Made by a program: the position numbers and the translations under genes
Notes under the pieces: generated by a model
Databases searched by the model: none
What the model saw: only the letters and a program-made list of their open reading frames with translations
Told to the model about the DNA's origin: nothing
Shown: in pieces, positions 1-10,468 of the stretch
Position numbering within the stretch: position 1 is the first letter of the stretch
Layout: each line of letters opens with the position of its first letter
Origin: Mesorhabditis belari
Lineage: Eukaryota; Nematoda; Chromadorea; Rhabditida; Rhabditidae
Length of the DNA stretch: 64,000 bases
Direction: 5' to 3'
Assembly (NCBI GenBank): GCA_958450365.1
Contig: CAUEEP010000742.1
Span: 3,330,501 to 3,394,500, forward strand

Positions 1-56
1 GGGATTTGAGTTTTTGACTAATAAATTGGCTTTGATTCTTAGAAATTAAAGAATTT

Positions 57-255
57 TTGCAAGAAATTGAAGCTCATAAGCTTTTACAAGCTTTAATAAG
101 CTTTCTACAAGCTTCTACAAGCTTTAACAAGCTTCTACAAGCTTTAACAAGCTTCTACAAGCTTTCACAAGGTTCTACAAGCTTTAACAAGCTTTCACAA
201 GGTTCTACAAGCTTTTACAAGCTTCTACAAGCTTTAATAAGCTTCTACAAGCTCA
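57..255. repeat. HindIII-rich short tandem repeat
   Basis: About 200 bp of degenerate units of 11-12 bp alternate acaagctttaa and acaagcttcta. The open frame through it is only repeat translation. It lies downstream of the last slo-1 exon visible here, so it is probably intronic. Confidence 0.85.
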
Positions 256-545
256 AACTAAGCCCAGAAGTCAGATCGGACCCAGGCTAGGCCAAATCAC
301 AAAATCCAAGTCTTGCTTTAAGTTAAGCTATAGACCAGATTCAGGTTTCGCTTTGGCTGACTTTGGAACATTCGATGGAAACCGGCGAGCTGATACAGAC
401 CTAATTTCAGATCTCGAGGATTTCCGACCAAGACTTGACTTTTGCCTTTCTGACTTAAAGCTTTTAAGGCTTTTAAAACCCATAAGCCACCTAGATTTCA
501 ACTTTAATTGATCTTATTTCCCCATGGATTCATTTCCCGACTCAC

Positions 546-3500
546 CAACGGTACTCATGGTGACGAGAAGAAAATAGACACAATCAGCATAGGTTATTCG
601 ATGCGGATTCACAAAGCCTTTGAAGAAATCACCCGAATTTTCAAACTAAATGCGTAAATTGGATGTCACAATAGGTAAATAAAAGATTTTAACAATTAAA
701 CGGCAACAAAAAAATATGAAAAATTTTTTTTATATGAAAAATTCACCAAGTGAACTCCGCCAGCGCCAGTGAGACAAACCGAAACGAAAATCGTTACCAA
801 TTGAGTCAATCTGCAAATAAGAATTGATTCTTTTAATTGTTTAATCTTTCTTTAAACAAACCTTATAGAAGACGAGGTTTTAAGAATGTTTAAATATTGT
901 AGAATGTCAGGCACTGTCATTAGTCGAAGCGCGCGCAGAAACCGGAACCCTAGAAAGAAAATCAATTGATAATTGACATTGTTTAAAGAAAATAATTGAC
1001 AATGTTTAAGATATTATCTCAGTTTTTTTATTTAATTACTTTTTTTTCACTGTTATTTAACAAAATAAGAAGATTTATATATACTGTATTCTCTCTAATA
1101 GTAGTGCACTCGGGCGAGCCGAGTTGATGACTATTTTACGGTTTCCAAGTTTTTCACAGAAGCTCAACACTCTAATCCCCCACTAGAGCTCATCGTCAGC
1201 TACATTTTCTGACCCCACATCAATAGGTTGTGATAAGCGGTTCTCGAGATTTTGAGGAATTTAGGGGACGCTCAGGGTGCACCCCAGCGAGCCGAGTTGA
1301 CGACGATTTTACGGTTTCAAAGCTTTTGCAGAAGCTTAACCCTCGAATCCCCCACTAGATCTCATCGTCAGCTTCATTTTCCGATCCCACATCGATAGGT
1401 TCTGATAAGCGGTTCTCGAGATTTCGAGCAATTTAGGTGAAGCTCAGGCTGCACTACTATTAGGAAAACGACGGTACTCATCGTTTTTCAAGTTTCAAAC
1501 GAATCCTCTTCAAAATGAACGTGAGGTTCTCAGCTGTGGTTGTCTGATTGCTCAGATTGTCTCATTGAAGGGAAATGAAAAGCCAAAATGAGCTAGATAG
1601 GGATGAAAAGGATGAAAAAGAGAAGCGGATGGGAGATCTGAAGTCTCTTCTGAAGTGAGAAGTTTTTTCGGGATTGAGGCACTAGGTGAGGGAGGGGAAT
1701 GGATTGGTGGGGCAGCCGAGTTGACGACGATTTTACGGCTTCAAAGCTTTTGCAGAAGTTCAACCCTCGAATCCCCCACAAGATCTCATCGTCAGCTACA
1801 TTTTCCGATCCCACATCGATAGGTTCTGATAAGCGGTTCTCGAGATTTCGAGGAATTTAGGTGAAGCTCAGGCTGCACTACTATTAGAGAAAATACGGTA
1901 TATAAATCCCTTTCTTTTTCAGCAATAGATTTCTTTAAAAAGTCGATTAGTTCAACTTTAAACAAAACTTACTTGTATTTTTTTGTTTTTTTTTTGTTTT
2001 TTTATTCTTTTAAGAATCATTTTAGATGTTATTGATTAATTTTTCTTTTCATTCAACTTACCAAGCCAATTTCTCTGCAAATAAATGGCAACAAATGAGG
2101 GTGGAATGGTACAATAGTCGATGAAAGAGTACAGCTCAAGCAGAAACCAAACTTTATCCGAAGCGGCGATAAACTGCAAAAGGATTTCATTAAGTTTTGT
2201 TCAGCGTTTTCATTTCTATCAAATAGATATCTAGAGTATAATATCTATTATAGAAAAGAGAAGTGTCTGTCCGTCTGTCTGTCCGTCTGTATGTCTGTCT
2301 GTATGTCTGTCTGTCTGTCTGCCCGTCTGTCTGCCTGCCTGCCTGCCTGTCCGTCTGTCCATCTGTCTGTCCGTCTGTCTGTCTGTCCATCTGTCTGTCC
2401 GTCTGTCTGTCTGTTTGTCCGTCTCTACGCGCAAGTTCTCGGCTCTCCGTGAGCCCATTTACATGATTTTTAGCTTCTTAGGCTTAGAATTCTATGTAGT
2501 TCTGCATCCTATATTTTGTTTTTTAAAAAGCAAATGGCATAAGATAGCCGGGAGTCGAACCCGGCTCGTGTAGGACTGTAGACGAGCCCGCTGCCGGCTG
2601 CGCAAAGACGACATAAAGTATCCCAGAAAAAAACTCGCTGTTAGGCAGGTTTTTTTGGTTTTTTGAAGGCTAATGGCTGACCAAAACACGATTTTTGTGT
2701 TTTAAAACCGAGTTCAGGTTAATCAAAGCTTAAAATTCAAAAAGTAATCTTAAAGGCCAAACAAAAATTCCAAAACCAAAAGCTCACCCGAATGAAAAAG
2801 TAGACCAAGAAAAAGATGTTGAAGCCGAGATCGATCTGCTGTGACGGGCTGTCCTGCCACGGGATGCACGTCTCCACTTGGAAATTTTGACTGAAAGAAT
2901 ATTCAATGTCATAGGCCGATTCTCTAGATTCACGTAGGTAGGTAAAAACTCACAAACTGGCATCATAGAAATAGATGGCCAACGAGCCGAGAGAGAGCAC
3001 GAAAACGAGCACGACGAGGAAACGACCGGTCAACGATTGACCCGAGATCAACTCGCCGGCCCAATCCTGACAATATTGACTTGGAAAAAATTGAAAATTG
3101 AAAACAGAACAGAAACCAAGTCCTGTCCTGACCTTGCCGGCTTCGCTGACTTGCAGCAAATCCCTGGCTTCTAGCCGTGCCTCGAATTTGCCTAGCCTGC
3201 CTTACCAGCTAGACTTGGATCCGACTTTTGCTTTGTCTGGCTTACAAGTCTCTGGAACATCCCATACTATCTTTGATCGATAACCTAAGCCTAACCCAAA
3301 CCCAAATAGACTCAGTCTTAGTCGAGATTGAGTCCAAGCCTAGCCTCAGCCTCAGCTTAGACCAGTCTAAGCCTAAGCCTAAGCCTAAGCCTAACCTAGG
3401 CCAAGCCTAAGCCTAGTCTAAGCCCAGCCTAGCCTAAGCTCCAAGAACTGGCTGAGATCCCGAAAATGGGGGTTTAGCCCAAACCCAAATAGACTTAGTG

Positions 3501-6500
3501 CGAGGCGCTAGCCGCTAGCCTTTGCACTAAGTACAAGCCTAAGTCCAAGCCCAGCCTGAGCCTAAGCCTAACCCTAAGCCTAACCCTGACCCTAACCCAT
3601 TCCCCACCCACCTTTGCCTCCGTCATCCAGCCGAGATTTCTCTCCTCTTGCTTTAGATTGACTGCCTCTAAATCCGTCTTCGCAACGTGCTTTCCATTCA
3701 CCTAAACATCATTTTTTTTTCTCAAGTAATTCATGAATTCTTTCAGCCATTACAGAAAAAAAAGCAATGAAATAAATGCTGGAGAAAATTAGAATTTTCA
3801 TTTTTTCTTTTTTTTCATACTTTGTTTCGATTTCGATTCCCCATTAGAGCCTTTAGCTGTACGGTAAAATTTAAGTAAAAAGAAAATGATTGTCACTAAA
3901 TGCTTTGGTCACTGTCACTAAATGCAAAACTACCTGCAGTGGGACCGCCTCGGCGACCGGCTCCACCTCGTCCCGATCCCGGCGCTGGCAAAATAGATGC
4001 GTCACGATTCGCCACGTCACCACCAGCAACATCGACACGCAAAAGGTGACAATGCTAAAGATGGATGTCACAGTATTGAAAAATGCAAGAATTTTTGTTA
4101 TTTGATGAATTCTAGAAATTTTTTTATAGCTAGAGTCAACTCTGAGTTGATTCTTCTCTTTTAAACTTTGTTTTCTTCTAAACGCTAGCTTCTAGTGCAC
4201 CGTAAATTTGCCTTTTCACTTACTTTTCACTAAAAAACCTCTTTTTGTCGATTTCTCTTTTCAACAAATCCCATTAATTAGCCCAAAAAATTGTCTTGGA
4301 AAAGTTTTAGGCTATTGCTTGGTTTGCTAATTGGTTAGAGTCACGTCAATGTCACCATCTTTTTTACTTTTCAGGCAAAAATGGAATTGAAGCTTAAATT
4401 AACAAAAAAGTAACCAAAAAAAGAGTTTAAAGATGATTTTTTGAAAAAGAAAAGATGTTAAAAGAAGAAAAATGAATAGAGAAATTGCATGTTTCTTAGC
4501 CGTTTTTTTAGCTGTTTTTAAGCGTTTTTTTTCATCCAATGATTAGCGAAATATTCTAAAATTCATGGAAATTTTGAAGACTAACTTTAAAGATACGGTA
4601 ACAAGCTAAAAACTAAAGCCAAAATCTACCCTTTAATCTTTCTCTAGTCCGAGAGATAAACGAAAAATTCTTGGATTTGACACTTGAACTGTTCCAAACC
4701 ATTAGTCTAGTTGATTCTTTGTCTCCATCAGCTTCTAATCTTTTATCTAACTTTAGTTGACTCTATACAGCTTCTACTCTTTTATCTAACTTTAGTTGGC
4801 TCCATCAGCTTCTAATCTTTTACCTACCTTAGTTGTCTCTATACAGCTTCTACTCTTTTATCTAACATTAGTTGTCTCCATCAGCTTCTACTCTTTTACC
4901 TAACTTTAGTTGTCTCTATACAGCTTCTACTCTTTTACCTACCTTAATTGACTCTATACAGCTTCTAATCTTTTACCTAACTTTAGTAAACTCCATCAGC
5001 TTCTAATCTTTTATCTAACTTTAGACTTTGAACCACCAGGGTTGTTCCAATCGAACTCTAATATATTGTAAAGTTTCTGGTTATAGCCTCGTTATAGCCC
5101 GAGTAGCCAGCCCAGAGTCTACCCAGAATCTACATAGCCAGATCTGATCTCTGGCAAACTAGGGACTTTTGTGGGGGGTTTAGTGAAGCTGGATGCAGAC
5201 TTGTTTAGCCTATGTTTAGCCTCTTCCTAATCCTCTTCCTCTTCCTCTAAATTAGGCTACGTCTAGATCTGGAAAAGTTTGTGCCCAAAAGCCAGTCAAA
5301 AGAAACGACTTTGTTCTCTCTCTCTGCTCTCTTTGTATGCATCCTCTTTGACTCTTCGTCTCGTGAATTTTCTTCAAAACGGCTCATGCAGTATTCATCT
5401 GGTTTCCCGTCTCCGCTCACCGATTTTCACTTGTTTTTCCCCTTTTTCAAAGCTTTATTGAATCGATTTTGGAGGATTTCTCAAAGTGAAAGTGAAAGAA
5501 ATTTGTTGAGATTGCAAAAATCAATCTCAATTCCAAGATGGCTGGGTAATTTGTGACATCTGGCTTACACAAAAGTGAAATTTCGTTTTGCATTTAGGAG
5601 GACTAGTGTTTTAATCTCTTTCTACTAGATATATAAAGATTTTAAGTTGTTGTTGCTAGATAAATTGTTAGCATATTTTGCTAATAATTATCATATGCTA
5701 ACAATTATCATTTCAAATTAACTAACTAACTGGCTAACTTAGCCAGGTAGTTAGCCAGTTAGTTAGCCAGCTAGTTAGCCAGCTAGTTAGCCAGTTAGTT
5801 AGCCAGCTAGTTAGCCAGCTAGTTAGCCAGTTAGTTCGTTTAGGTAAGAGTTAGCCAGGTCTTCTTTTTCTTTCTTTTATAAAAGAGAGTTAAAAAAGAT
5901 TGTGTTTTCTTTTGTGTAATGAGATTGGATGTCTTTACAGAGAAAAAAAATGAGTGAGTAAAGTAAAAAAGGAAAGGAAATGAAGGGAAAAATGAAAAAT
6001 TAGTAAGTAATAAACTTCTGAGATAAGATAAGCTTCTCTACAAAGCTCTTAAGACAAACTTGTCTACAAAGCTCTTAAGACAAACTTGTCTACAAAGCTC
6101 TGAAGACAAACTTGTCTACAAAGCTCTGAAGACAAACTTGTCTACAAAGCTCTGAAGACAAACTTGTCTACAAAGCTCTTAAGACAAACTTGTCTACAAA
6201 GCTGACAAATGAACCCTTCCTAATACAGTGAATCTTCTTTTATTTATGTAAAAGAAACCCTTGTTTAAGAGAAAATAGAAAGATTCTGTTGCACTAGAAG
6301 ATGCACGTTTGCAAGCTTTAAACACAAAGAACTGGCATTCCAAACCTGCTCAGCATAAAGCACCAATATTTCCTCTCCTCTAAACACTTTCGATCCTCTT
6401 CACTCATCTCCATAAATGGTCTGGAAAGATTCATTTTTTATAAAAATTCTAATATTAAAAGATTTCTAATAAGTTTCTAATAAGTTTCTTATAAGTTTAA

Positions 6501-6601
6501 TCAATTTTTAACATATTTAAATGAAATCTTTCTTACCTTGTCATATTGCATTGCATCCCGTAAGGATAGCTTTTGCTTTGTTGCGGGAATTGATCGTTCA
6601 T
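546..6601 (-). CDS. slo-1: BK-type calcium- and voltage-activated potassium channel, N-terminal half (3' part outside window)
   Basis: Ten coding exons read on the minus strand: 6601-6537, 6420-6346, 4054-3934, 3701-3612, 3066-2954, 2890-2788, 2173-2062, 949-862, 810-747 and 645-546. All junctions are GT-AG and phases agree throughout, giving 310 residues. Seen in order: a start exon rich in Gln, Ser and Tyr; the linker [15 protein letters not shown]; segment S0 (about residues 41-66); [17 protein letters not shown] before S1; [19 protein letters not shown] (S2-S3); the S4 stretch [19 protein letters not shown]5; and a pore helix ending in TMSTVG at the last donor. This order matches nematode SLO-1, the plasma-membrane BK channel of neurons and muscle that limits transmitter release. 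The filter residues YG, S6 and the calcium-sensing RCK region must lie left of position 1. Introns carry a TIR element, minisatellites and a tRNA-like repeat. The gene looks functional. Identity is recalled, not searched. Confidence 0.95.
1082..1900. mobile_element. Non-autonomous TIR element with internal 190-bp modules
   Basis: The ends form an imperfect inverted repeat of about 27 bp (tactgtattctctctaatag at the left, its complement with tacggta at the right) beside TA. The interior holds three copies of a roughly 170-190 bp module (about 1112-1285, 1290-1460 and 1715-1885), each with gagccgagttga and ending in the TIR-like gctgcactactattag. There is no transposase. The same termini occur in the 104-bp element at 24699-24802. 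It sits in an slo-1 intron. Confidence 0.75.
2262..2432. repeat. (CTGT/CCGT)n microsatellite
   Basis: About 170 bp of four-base units gtct, gtcc and gcct. All six frames stay partly open, so the ORFs here are artefacts. It lies in the slo-1 intron between exons 2788-2890 and 2062-2173. Confidence 0.9.
2535..2615 (-). other. tRNA-like sequence (SINE head or tRNA pseudogene)
   Basis: Read on the minus strand, the B-box-like gggttcgactccc is complete and flanked by a self-complementary T stem (gccggg...cccggc). An A-box-like gcgcagccggcagcg lies upstream. The anticodon arm is too long (about 12-base loop) and no acceptor stem closes, so this is not a working tRNA gene. It resembles the head of a tRNA-derived SINE within an slo-1 intron. 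Confidence 0.45.
3340..3605. repeat. Interstitial telomere-like GCCTAA repeats
   Basis: Two clusters (about 3366-3430 and 3535-3600) are built from gcctaa and variants, including at least four perfect consecutive units near 3371-3394. TTAGGC on the other strand is the known nematode telomere repeat. The clusters flank diverged copies (aagcccag, ctagtcta) in the slo-1 intron between exons 3066-2954 and 3701-3612. Confidence 0.6.
4700..5030. repeat. Minisatellite of about 35-40 bp units
   Basis: Eight or nine units of the type ttagttgactctatacagc plus ttctactcttttatctaac alternate with a ctccatcagcttctaat variant. The array lies in the long slo-1 intron 6345-4055. Confidence 0.85.
5205..5335. 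repeat. Dispersed duplicate shared with 10663-10780
   Basis: A segment starting gtttagcctcttcct and running through aggctacgtctagatctgga to tctctgctctctttgt recurs near 10663-10780 with small indels. The left copy has an extra run of tcctcttcc. It is non-coding and in direct orientation. Confidence 0.75.
5725..5838. repeat. 12-bp tandem repeat (ttagccagttag)n
   Basis: About nine copies of a 12-bp unit alternating ttagccagttag and ttagccagctag. It lies in an slo-1 intron. Confidence 0.9.
6035..6205. repeat. 26-bp minisatellite
   Basis: About six units of 26 bp, each an acaaagctctgaag core plus acaaacttgtct. The unit contains the short palindrome-like pair acaaacttgt. It ends about 140 bp from slo-1 exon 6420-6346. 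Confidence 0.9.
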
Positions 6602-7339
6602 TTTTCTAAAAAACTTTCAATTTCTCAAAATTATATTTAATTTAACTTAAATTATATTTAATTTAACTTAAATTTTCATAAGCTAACGGATTTCTATCCA
6701 TTTTTTCAGGACTGGTTCATTATCTAAGCACAAAACAACAATTAAACAATTTTTCAAAAAACAAACTTTTTTCTGGAACGCACTTCAGTGAAATATCAAT
6801 CTTTTGACGGTGATTTGTTTGAAATTTAGCTTTTTAGAAAGTATTAGATCCTTGTGTGTTTTCTCTGATATTGGAGCGGGCCTCAATGGCCCGGCTCCCC
6901 GCGTTGAGCCCCGACCTCACACAAATGTTTGATTTAGGCTGAAATCATTTTGTTAGAATTTGTTAGAAATCATTTTTAAAGTAGAAAAAAAGTGATAAAC
7001 GATGAAATATTTAATATTGAAATGTTTAATATTGAAAATTGGATAAAGATAACTGGAGAAATGTCTAAAATAAATAGAAATCGCTTGCTAATCGTTTAAT
7101 CATCGCTTTCTATTCTTTAAATAGAAATTCAAAGAATAGAAAGTGACGGTTAAACGCGTTGAACAGGTGTAAAAAATGTTTTGCTAGAATTTGATTTGAA
7201 ATTTGATCATTAGAAAGTTTAAAGATTGAACAAAAAGCTGAAATCAATTAGAAAGTTGTTTTTAAGTTTTTCTTTTGAAAAGTAAATGATAAACTGATTT
7301 TTTTGCTTATCACCTAAAGCTTAGGTCGATCAGTTTTAG
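6602..7339. other. AT-rich DNA upstream of the slo-1 start
   Basis: No gene was found on either strand. A GC-rich island (about 6870-6920, with ggcccggctccccgcg) interrupts otherwise AT-rich sequence. The stretch would contain the 5' untranslated region and proximal promoter of slo-1 if 6601 is the true start. No specific control element could be recognised. Confidence 0.3.
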
Positions 7340-7945
7340 ATAGTCAATCAAAATCAGTCAATCAATCAATCAGCAAATCCAAATCAGCCAACCAACATCA
7401 ACCAACCAAAATCAGCCAACCAAAATCAGCCAACCAAAACCAGCCAACCAAAATCAGTCAATAATAATCAGCCAACCAAAACCAGCCAACCAAAACCAGC
7501 CAACCAAAATCAGCTAACCAAGATCATTCTACCAAAATCAGCCAACCAAAACCAGCCAACCAAAATCAGCCAACCAAAATCAGCCAACCAAAACCAGCCA
7601 ACCAAAATCAGTCAATAATAATCAGCCAACCAAAACCAGCCAACCAAAATCAGCTAACCAAGATCATTCTACCAAAATCAGCTAACCAAGATCATTCTAC
7701 CAAAATCAGCCAACCAAAATCAGCCAACCAAAATCAGCCAACCAAAATCAGCCAACCAAAATCAGCCAACCAAAATCAGCCAACCAAAATCAGCCAACCA
7801 AAATCAGCCAACCAAAATCAGCCAACCAAAATCAGCCAACCAAAATCAGCCAACCAAAATCAGCCAACCAAAATCAGCCAACCAAAATCAGCCAACCAAA
7901 ATCAGCCAACCAAAATCAGCCAACCAAAATCAGCCAATCAAAAAT
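7340..7945. repeat. 14-bp minisatellite (aaaatcagccaacc)n
   Basis: About 40 units. The first half is irregular, with aatcagtcaataat and agatcattctacc variants. The second half (7700-7940) is almost perfectly homogeneous, which suggests recent expansion of that part. Confidence 0.95.
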
Positions 7946-8137
7946 CAACACACATTAGAACATTTATAACAAGAACAAAAAAAAGGAAAACATGAAAATC
8001 ATCTGCTTATTTAAGAAAAGGAGATAATTTTAATAAATCTAGAAAAGTAATGTCTAGTTATTTTAAAATTTTGGGGTAGGCCAATTTCCGCAATTTTTTT
8101 AGCTCAACTGGGACATTAGCGCAACTGGGACATTTTG

Positions 8138-8281
8138 GCGCAACTCGCCATAACTTTCTTCTAAGTGAATCAATCTTTATGATTTTGGTTTCATTTTGTT
8201 GCACTTATTGAGAGCTACAAAATGAAACCAAAATCATAAAGGTTATGGCGACTTAGAAGAAAGTTATGACGAGTTGCGCAA
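8138..8281. mobile_element. Palindromic MITE
   Basis: The two ends are inverted copies: gcgcaactcgccataacttt at the left and aaagttatgacgagttgcgc at the right. The middle also folds, with atgattttggtttcatttt against aaaatgaaaccaaaatcat. Related copies lie at 46725-46860 and, more diverged, near 47030-47100. No coding capacity. Confidence 0.75.
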
Positions 8282-8404
8282 AAATAAATTCCGAAAATTT
8301 CATTTAAAAATGATAATTCTTCATTTATAGCTTTAAATAATTAATTATTAAATAAATCAGATTTCTTTTTTTAAAAGAAATTTATTAATTCGCCGTTTTG
8401 CTGC

Positions 8405-8550
8405 GAATCAGCCAACCAAAATCAGCCGACCAAAATCAGCCAACCAAAACCAGCAAATCAAAATCAGCCAATCAAAATCAGTCGATCAAAATCAGCCAAC
8501 CAAAATCAGCCAACCAAAACCAGCAAATCAAAATCAGTCGATCAAAACCA
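8405..8550. repeat. Second block of the aaaatcagccaacc family
   Basis: About ten degenerate 14-bp units related to 7340-7945, separated from that array by the MITE and AT-rich DNA. Parts read aaaccagcaaatc. Confidence 0.85.
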
Positions 8551-8779
8551 ACCAGCTTATAAAAAGAAGCCAAAAAAGAAAGCTTTCTCTAATCTTTTAA
8601 AAGTAGAGAAATAATCAATGATTTGATTGATTTAAAGCAGAAAATTGTTTGAATAAAATAAACATTACTTTTTCTGAATAATGTTAAACAAAAGAAATTA
8701 TTTATGATTCATTTTGAAATCATAATTCTGTTGGTTTGGTTATGAGATTGGAAAGCTCAAGATCTTCCCCTCCTACCTG

Positions 8780-10090
8780 GGGAATATCAAAAGATTTAAG
8801 CAAAAGAGGAAAGGAAAGGAAAGGAGTGAGAGATGGGAAGGGGAGATCATCGAAGGGGAGAAAGACCACGATGGGATGGGGAAAGGAAGAAAGGGGAAAG
8901 GGAAGAAAGGGAAGAGAGGCGAAAGGGACCCATTTGTGTCCCTCTCCGTCCTCTCCTCATCCCTTTAGCTCTCTTTTTTTCCTCTCCCTTTCTAGACCTT
9001 TCCCCGATCGATGTCTCACAACCACACGGGTCGGAGCCCCATTGCTTTCCTCTTTCCTTTCCCTCCAGCATTACTTCCAATGCCAGCCTTCTCTTGCTCT
9101 CTTGCTGGATAGGGGTGAGCAAGGGTGTAGGGCTTGAAATGGATGGGGTAGGGTAGGGTTGGGTGGGTAGGGTTGGGTGGGTGAGGGTAGAGTTGGGTGG
9201 GGGGAGGGAGGAGGAGAGGGGGTCAGCTTGGGACAGGAGTAGGTTGAGGCTTGGGTAGAGCTAGGGATCTCGGGCTCTCTGGGTCTTATCCCCCTTTACC
9301 CTTTTTGCCTTCCGCCTCATTTCCCATTGAGCCATCTCTTTCAGCCATTCCCCCCTCATCCTCTCATCCACCTCTTCCGACAATGAAGTGTTCTTCTCGT
9401 TCTCTCTTCTCATCTCTACTCAACTCTTCTCACCTCTTCTCATCTCTTCTCATCTCCACTCATCTCTACTCATCTCTTCTCAACTTATCTCCACTTGACG
9501 TCACCTTGAAACAAAATTCTGATTTCAGCATATGTCAATCGCTTAAACGGGAAAGGGATGAAGAGATAGCATAACAATAAAAGCAAAAATGTGTGACAGA
9601 TTCAGAGCAAGTTAATTGTTAATATTTGGTTTTGTTCAGTAAATTGCTAGTACAAATTGAAGTGTTCTTCTCGTTCTCTCTTCCCATCTCTTCTCATCTC
9701 TTCCCATCTCTTCTCAACTCATCTTAACTCATCTCAACTCATCTCAACTCATCTCAACTCATCTCATCTCTTCTCAACTCAACCACACACTCTTCCCACC
9801 CCAACCCCACCCTCAATCCCCACCCCAACAACCACTCACCACTCCCCACCACCACCTCCCACCACTCACCTCCCATCTCTCCAACTCTTCCCACTCTCTC
9901 AACACTAACTCATCTAACACTCAATCATCCCACTCTCTCAATCAATCACTCTCCCATCTCATCTCACTCTCCCATCTCTTCTCAATCTTCCCACTCTCTC
10001 AACTCAACATCTCACTCACTCTACCACTCACCAATACCCACTCATCTCATCTCTTCCCATCTCTTCTCAACTCTTCCCATCTCTTCTCAA
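8780..10090. repeat. Strand-asymmetric low-complexity tract
   Basis: A purine-rich block (8790-8930, ggaaagga and gaaaggg types) is followed by pyrimidine-rich and G-rich blocks. Two ctcatctcttctcaa arrays follow (about 9395-9490 and 9655-10095), both ending at the shared ctcatctccacttgacgtcacct. The open frames of 80-133 codons here are compositional. No splice-consistent gene was seen. Confidence 0.7.
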
Positions 10091-10377
10091 CTCATCTCCA
10101 CTTGACGTCACCTCGAAAGAAAGTTCCGATCCGATCAGCCTGAGCTTGATCACTCTACTTCTTAACCATATCCAGTGAATTTGAGAAATCTTTTCTGTTC
10201 AGAGAAGGTATTTTCCACAAAAGTAAATAGTTTAAATCTAACAAATTGAAATAATTCAATCATTTAAACAATTTCAACAATTCAATTTAAATTTTTATCC
10301 GAAAAAGCCCGTAAAATGGATATGTTCAAATTATCAAAATCAATGGCACAATGAAATAAATTCAAAAGAAAGAATCA

Positions 10378-10465
10378 AAAGAATCAAAAGAATTAAAAGA
10401 ATTAAAAGAATCAAAAGAATCAAAAGAATTAAAAGAATCAAAAGAATTAAAAGAATCAAAAGATT
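10378..10465. repeat. (aaaagaatc/aaaagaatt)n repeat
   Basis: About ten 9-bp units end just beside the stop codon of the MARVEL gene, so the repeat probably lies in its 3' untranslated region. Confidence 0.85.
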
Positions 10466-10468
10466 TGA

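Noticed and set aside
2535..2615. Functional tRNA gene
   Set aside because: The B box is good, but the anticodon loop is too long and no acceptor stem pairs.
3098..3410. Two 60-61 codon plus-strand frames (3098-3283 and 3228-3410)
   Set aside because: They lie antisense to and beside slo-1 exons and across the telomere-like repeat.
8736..9156. 107-133 codon frames rich in Gly/Lys/Arg and Pro/Ser/Leu
   Set aside because: They follow strand-asymmetric composition; there are no splice partners, and overlapping frames are equally open.
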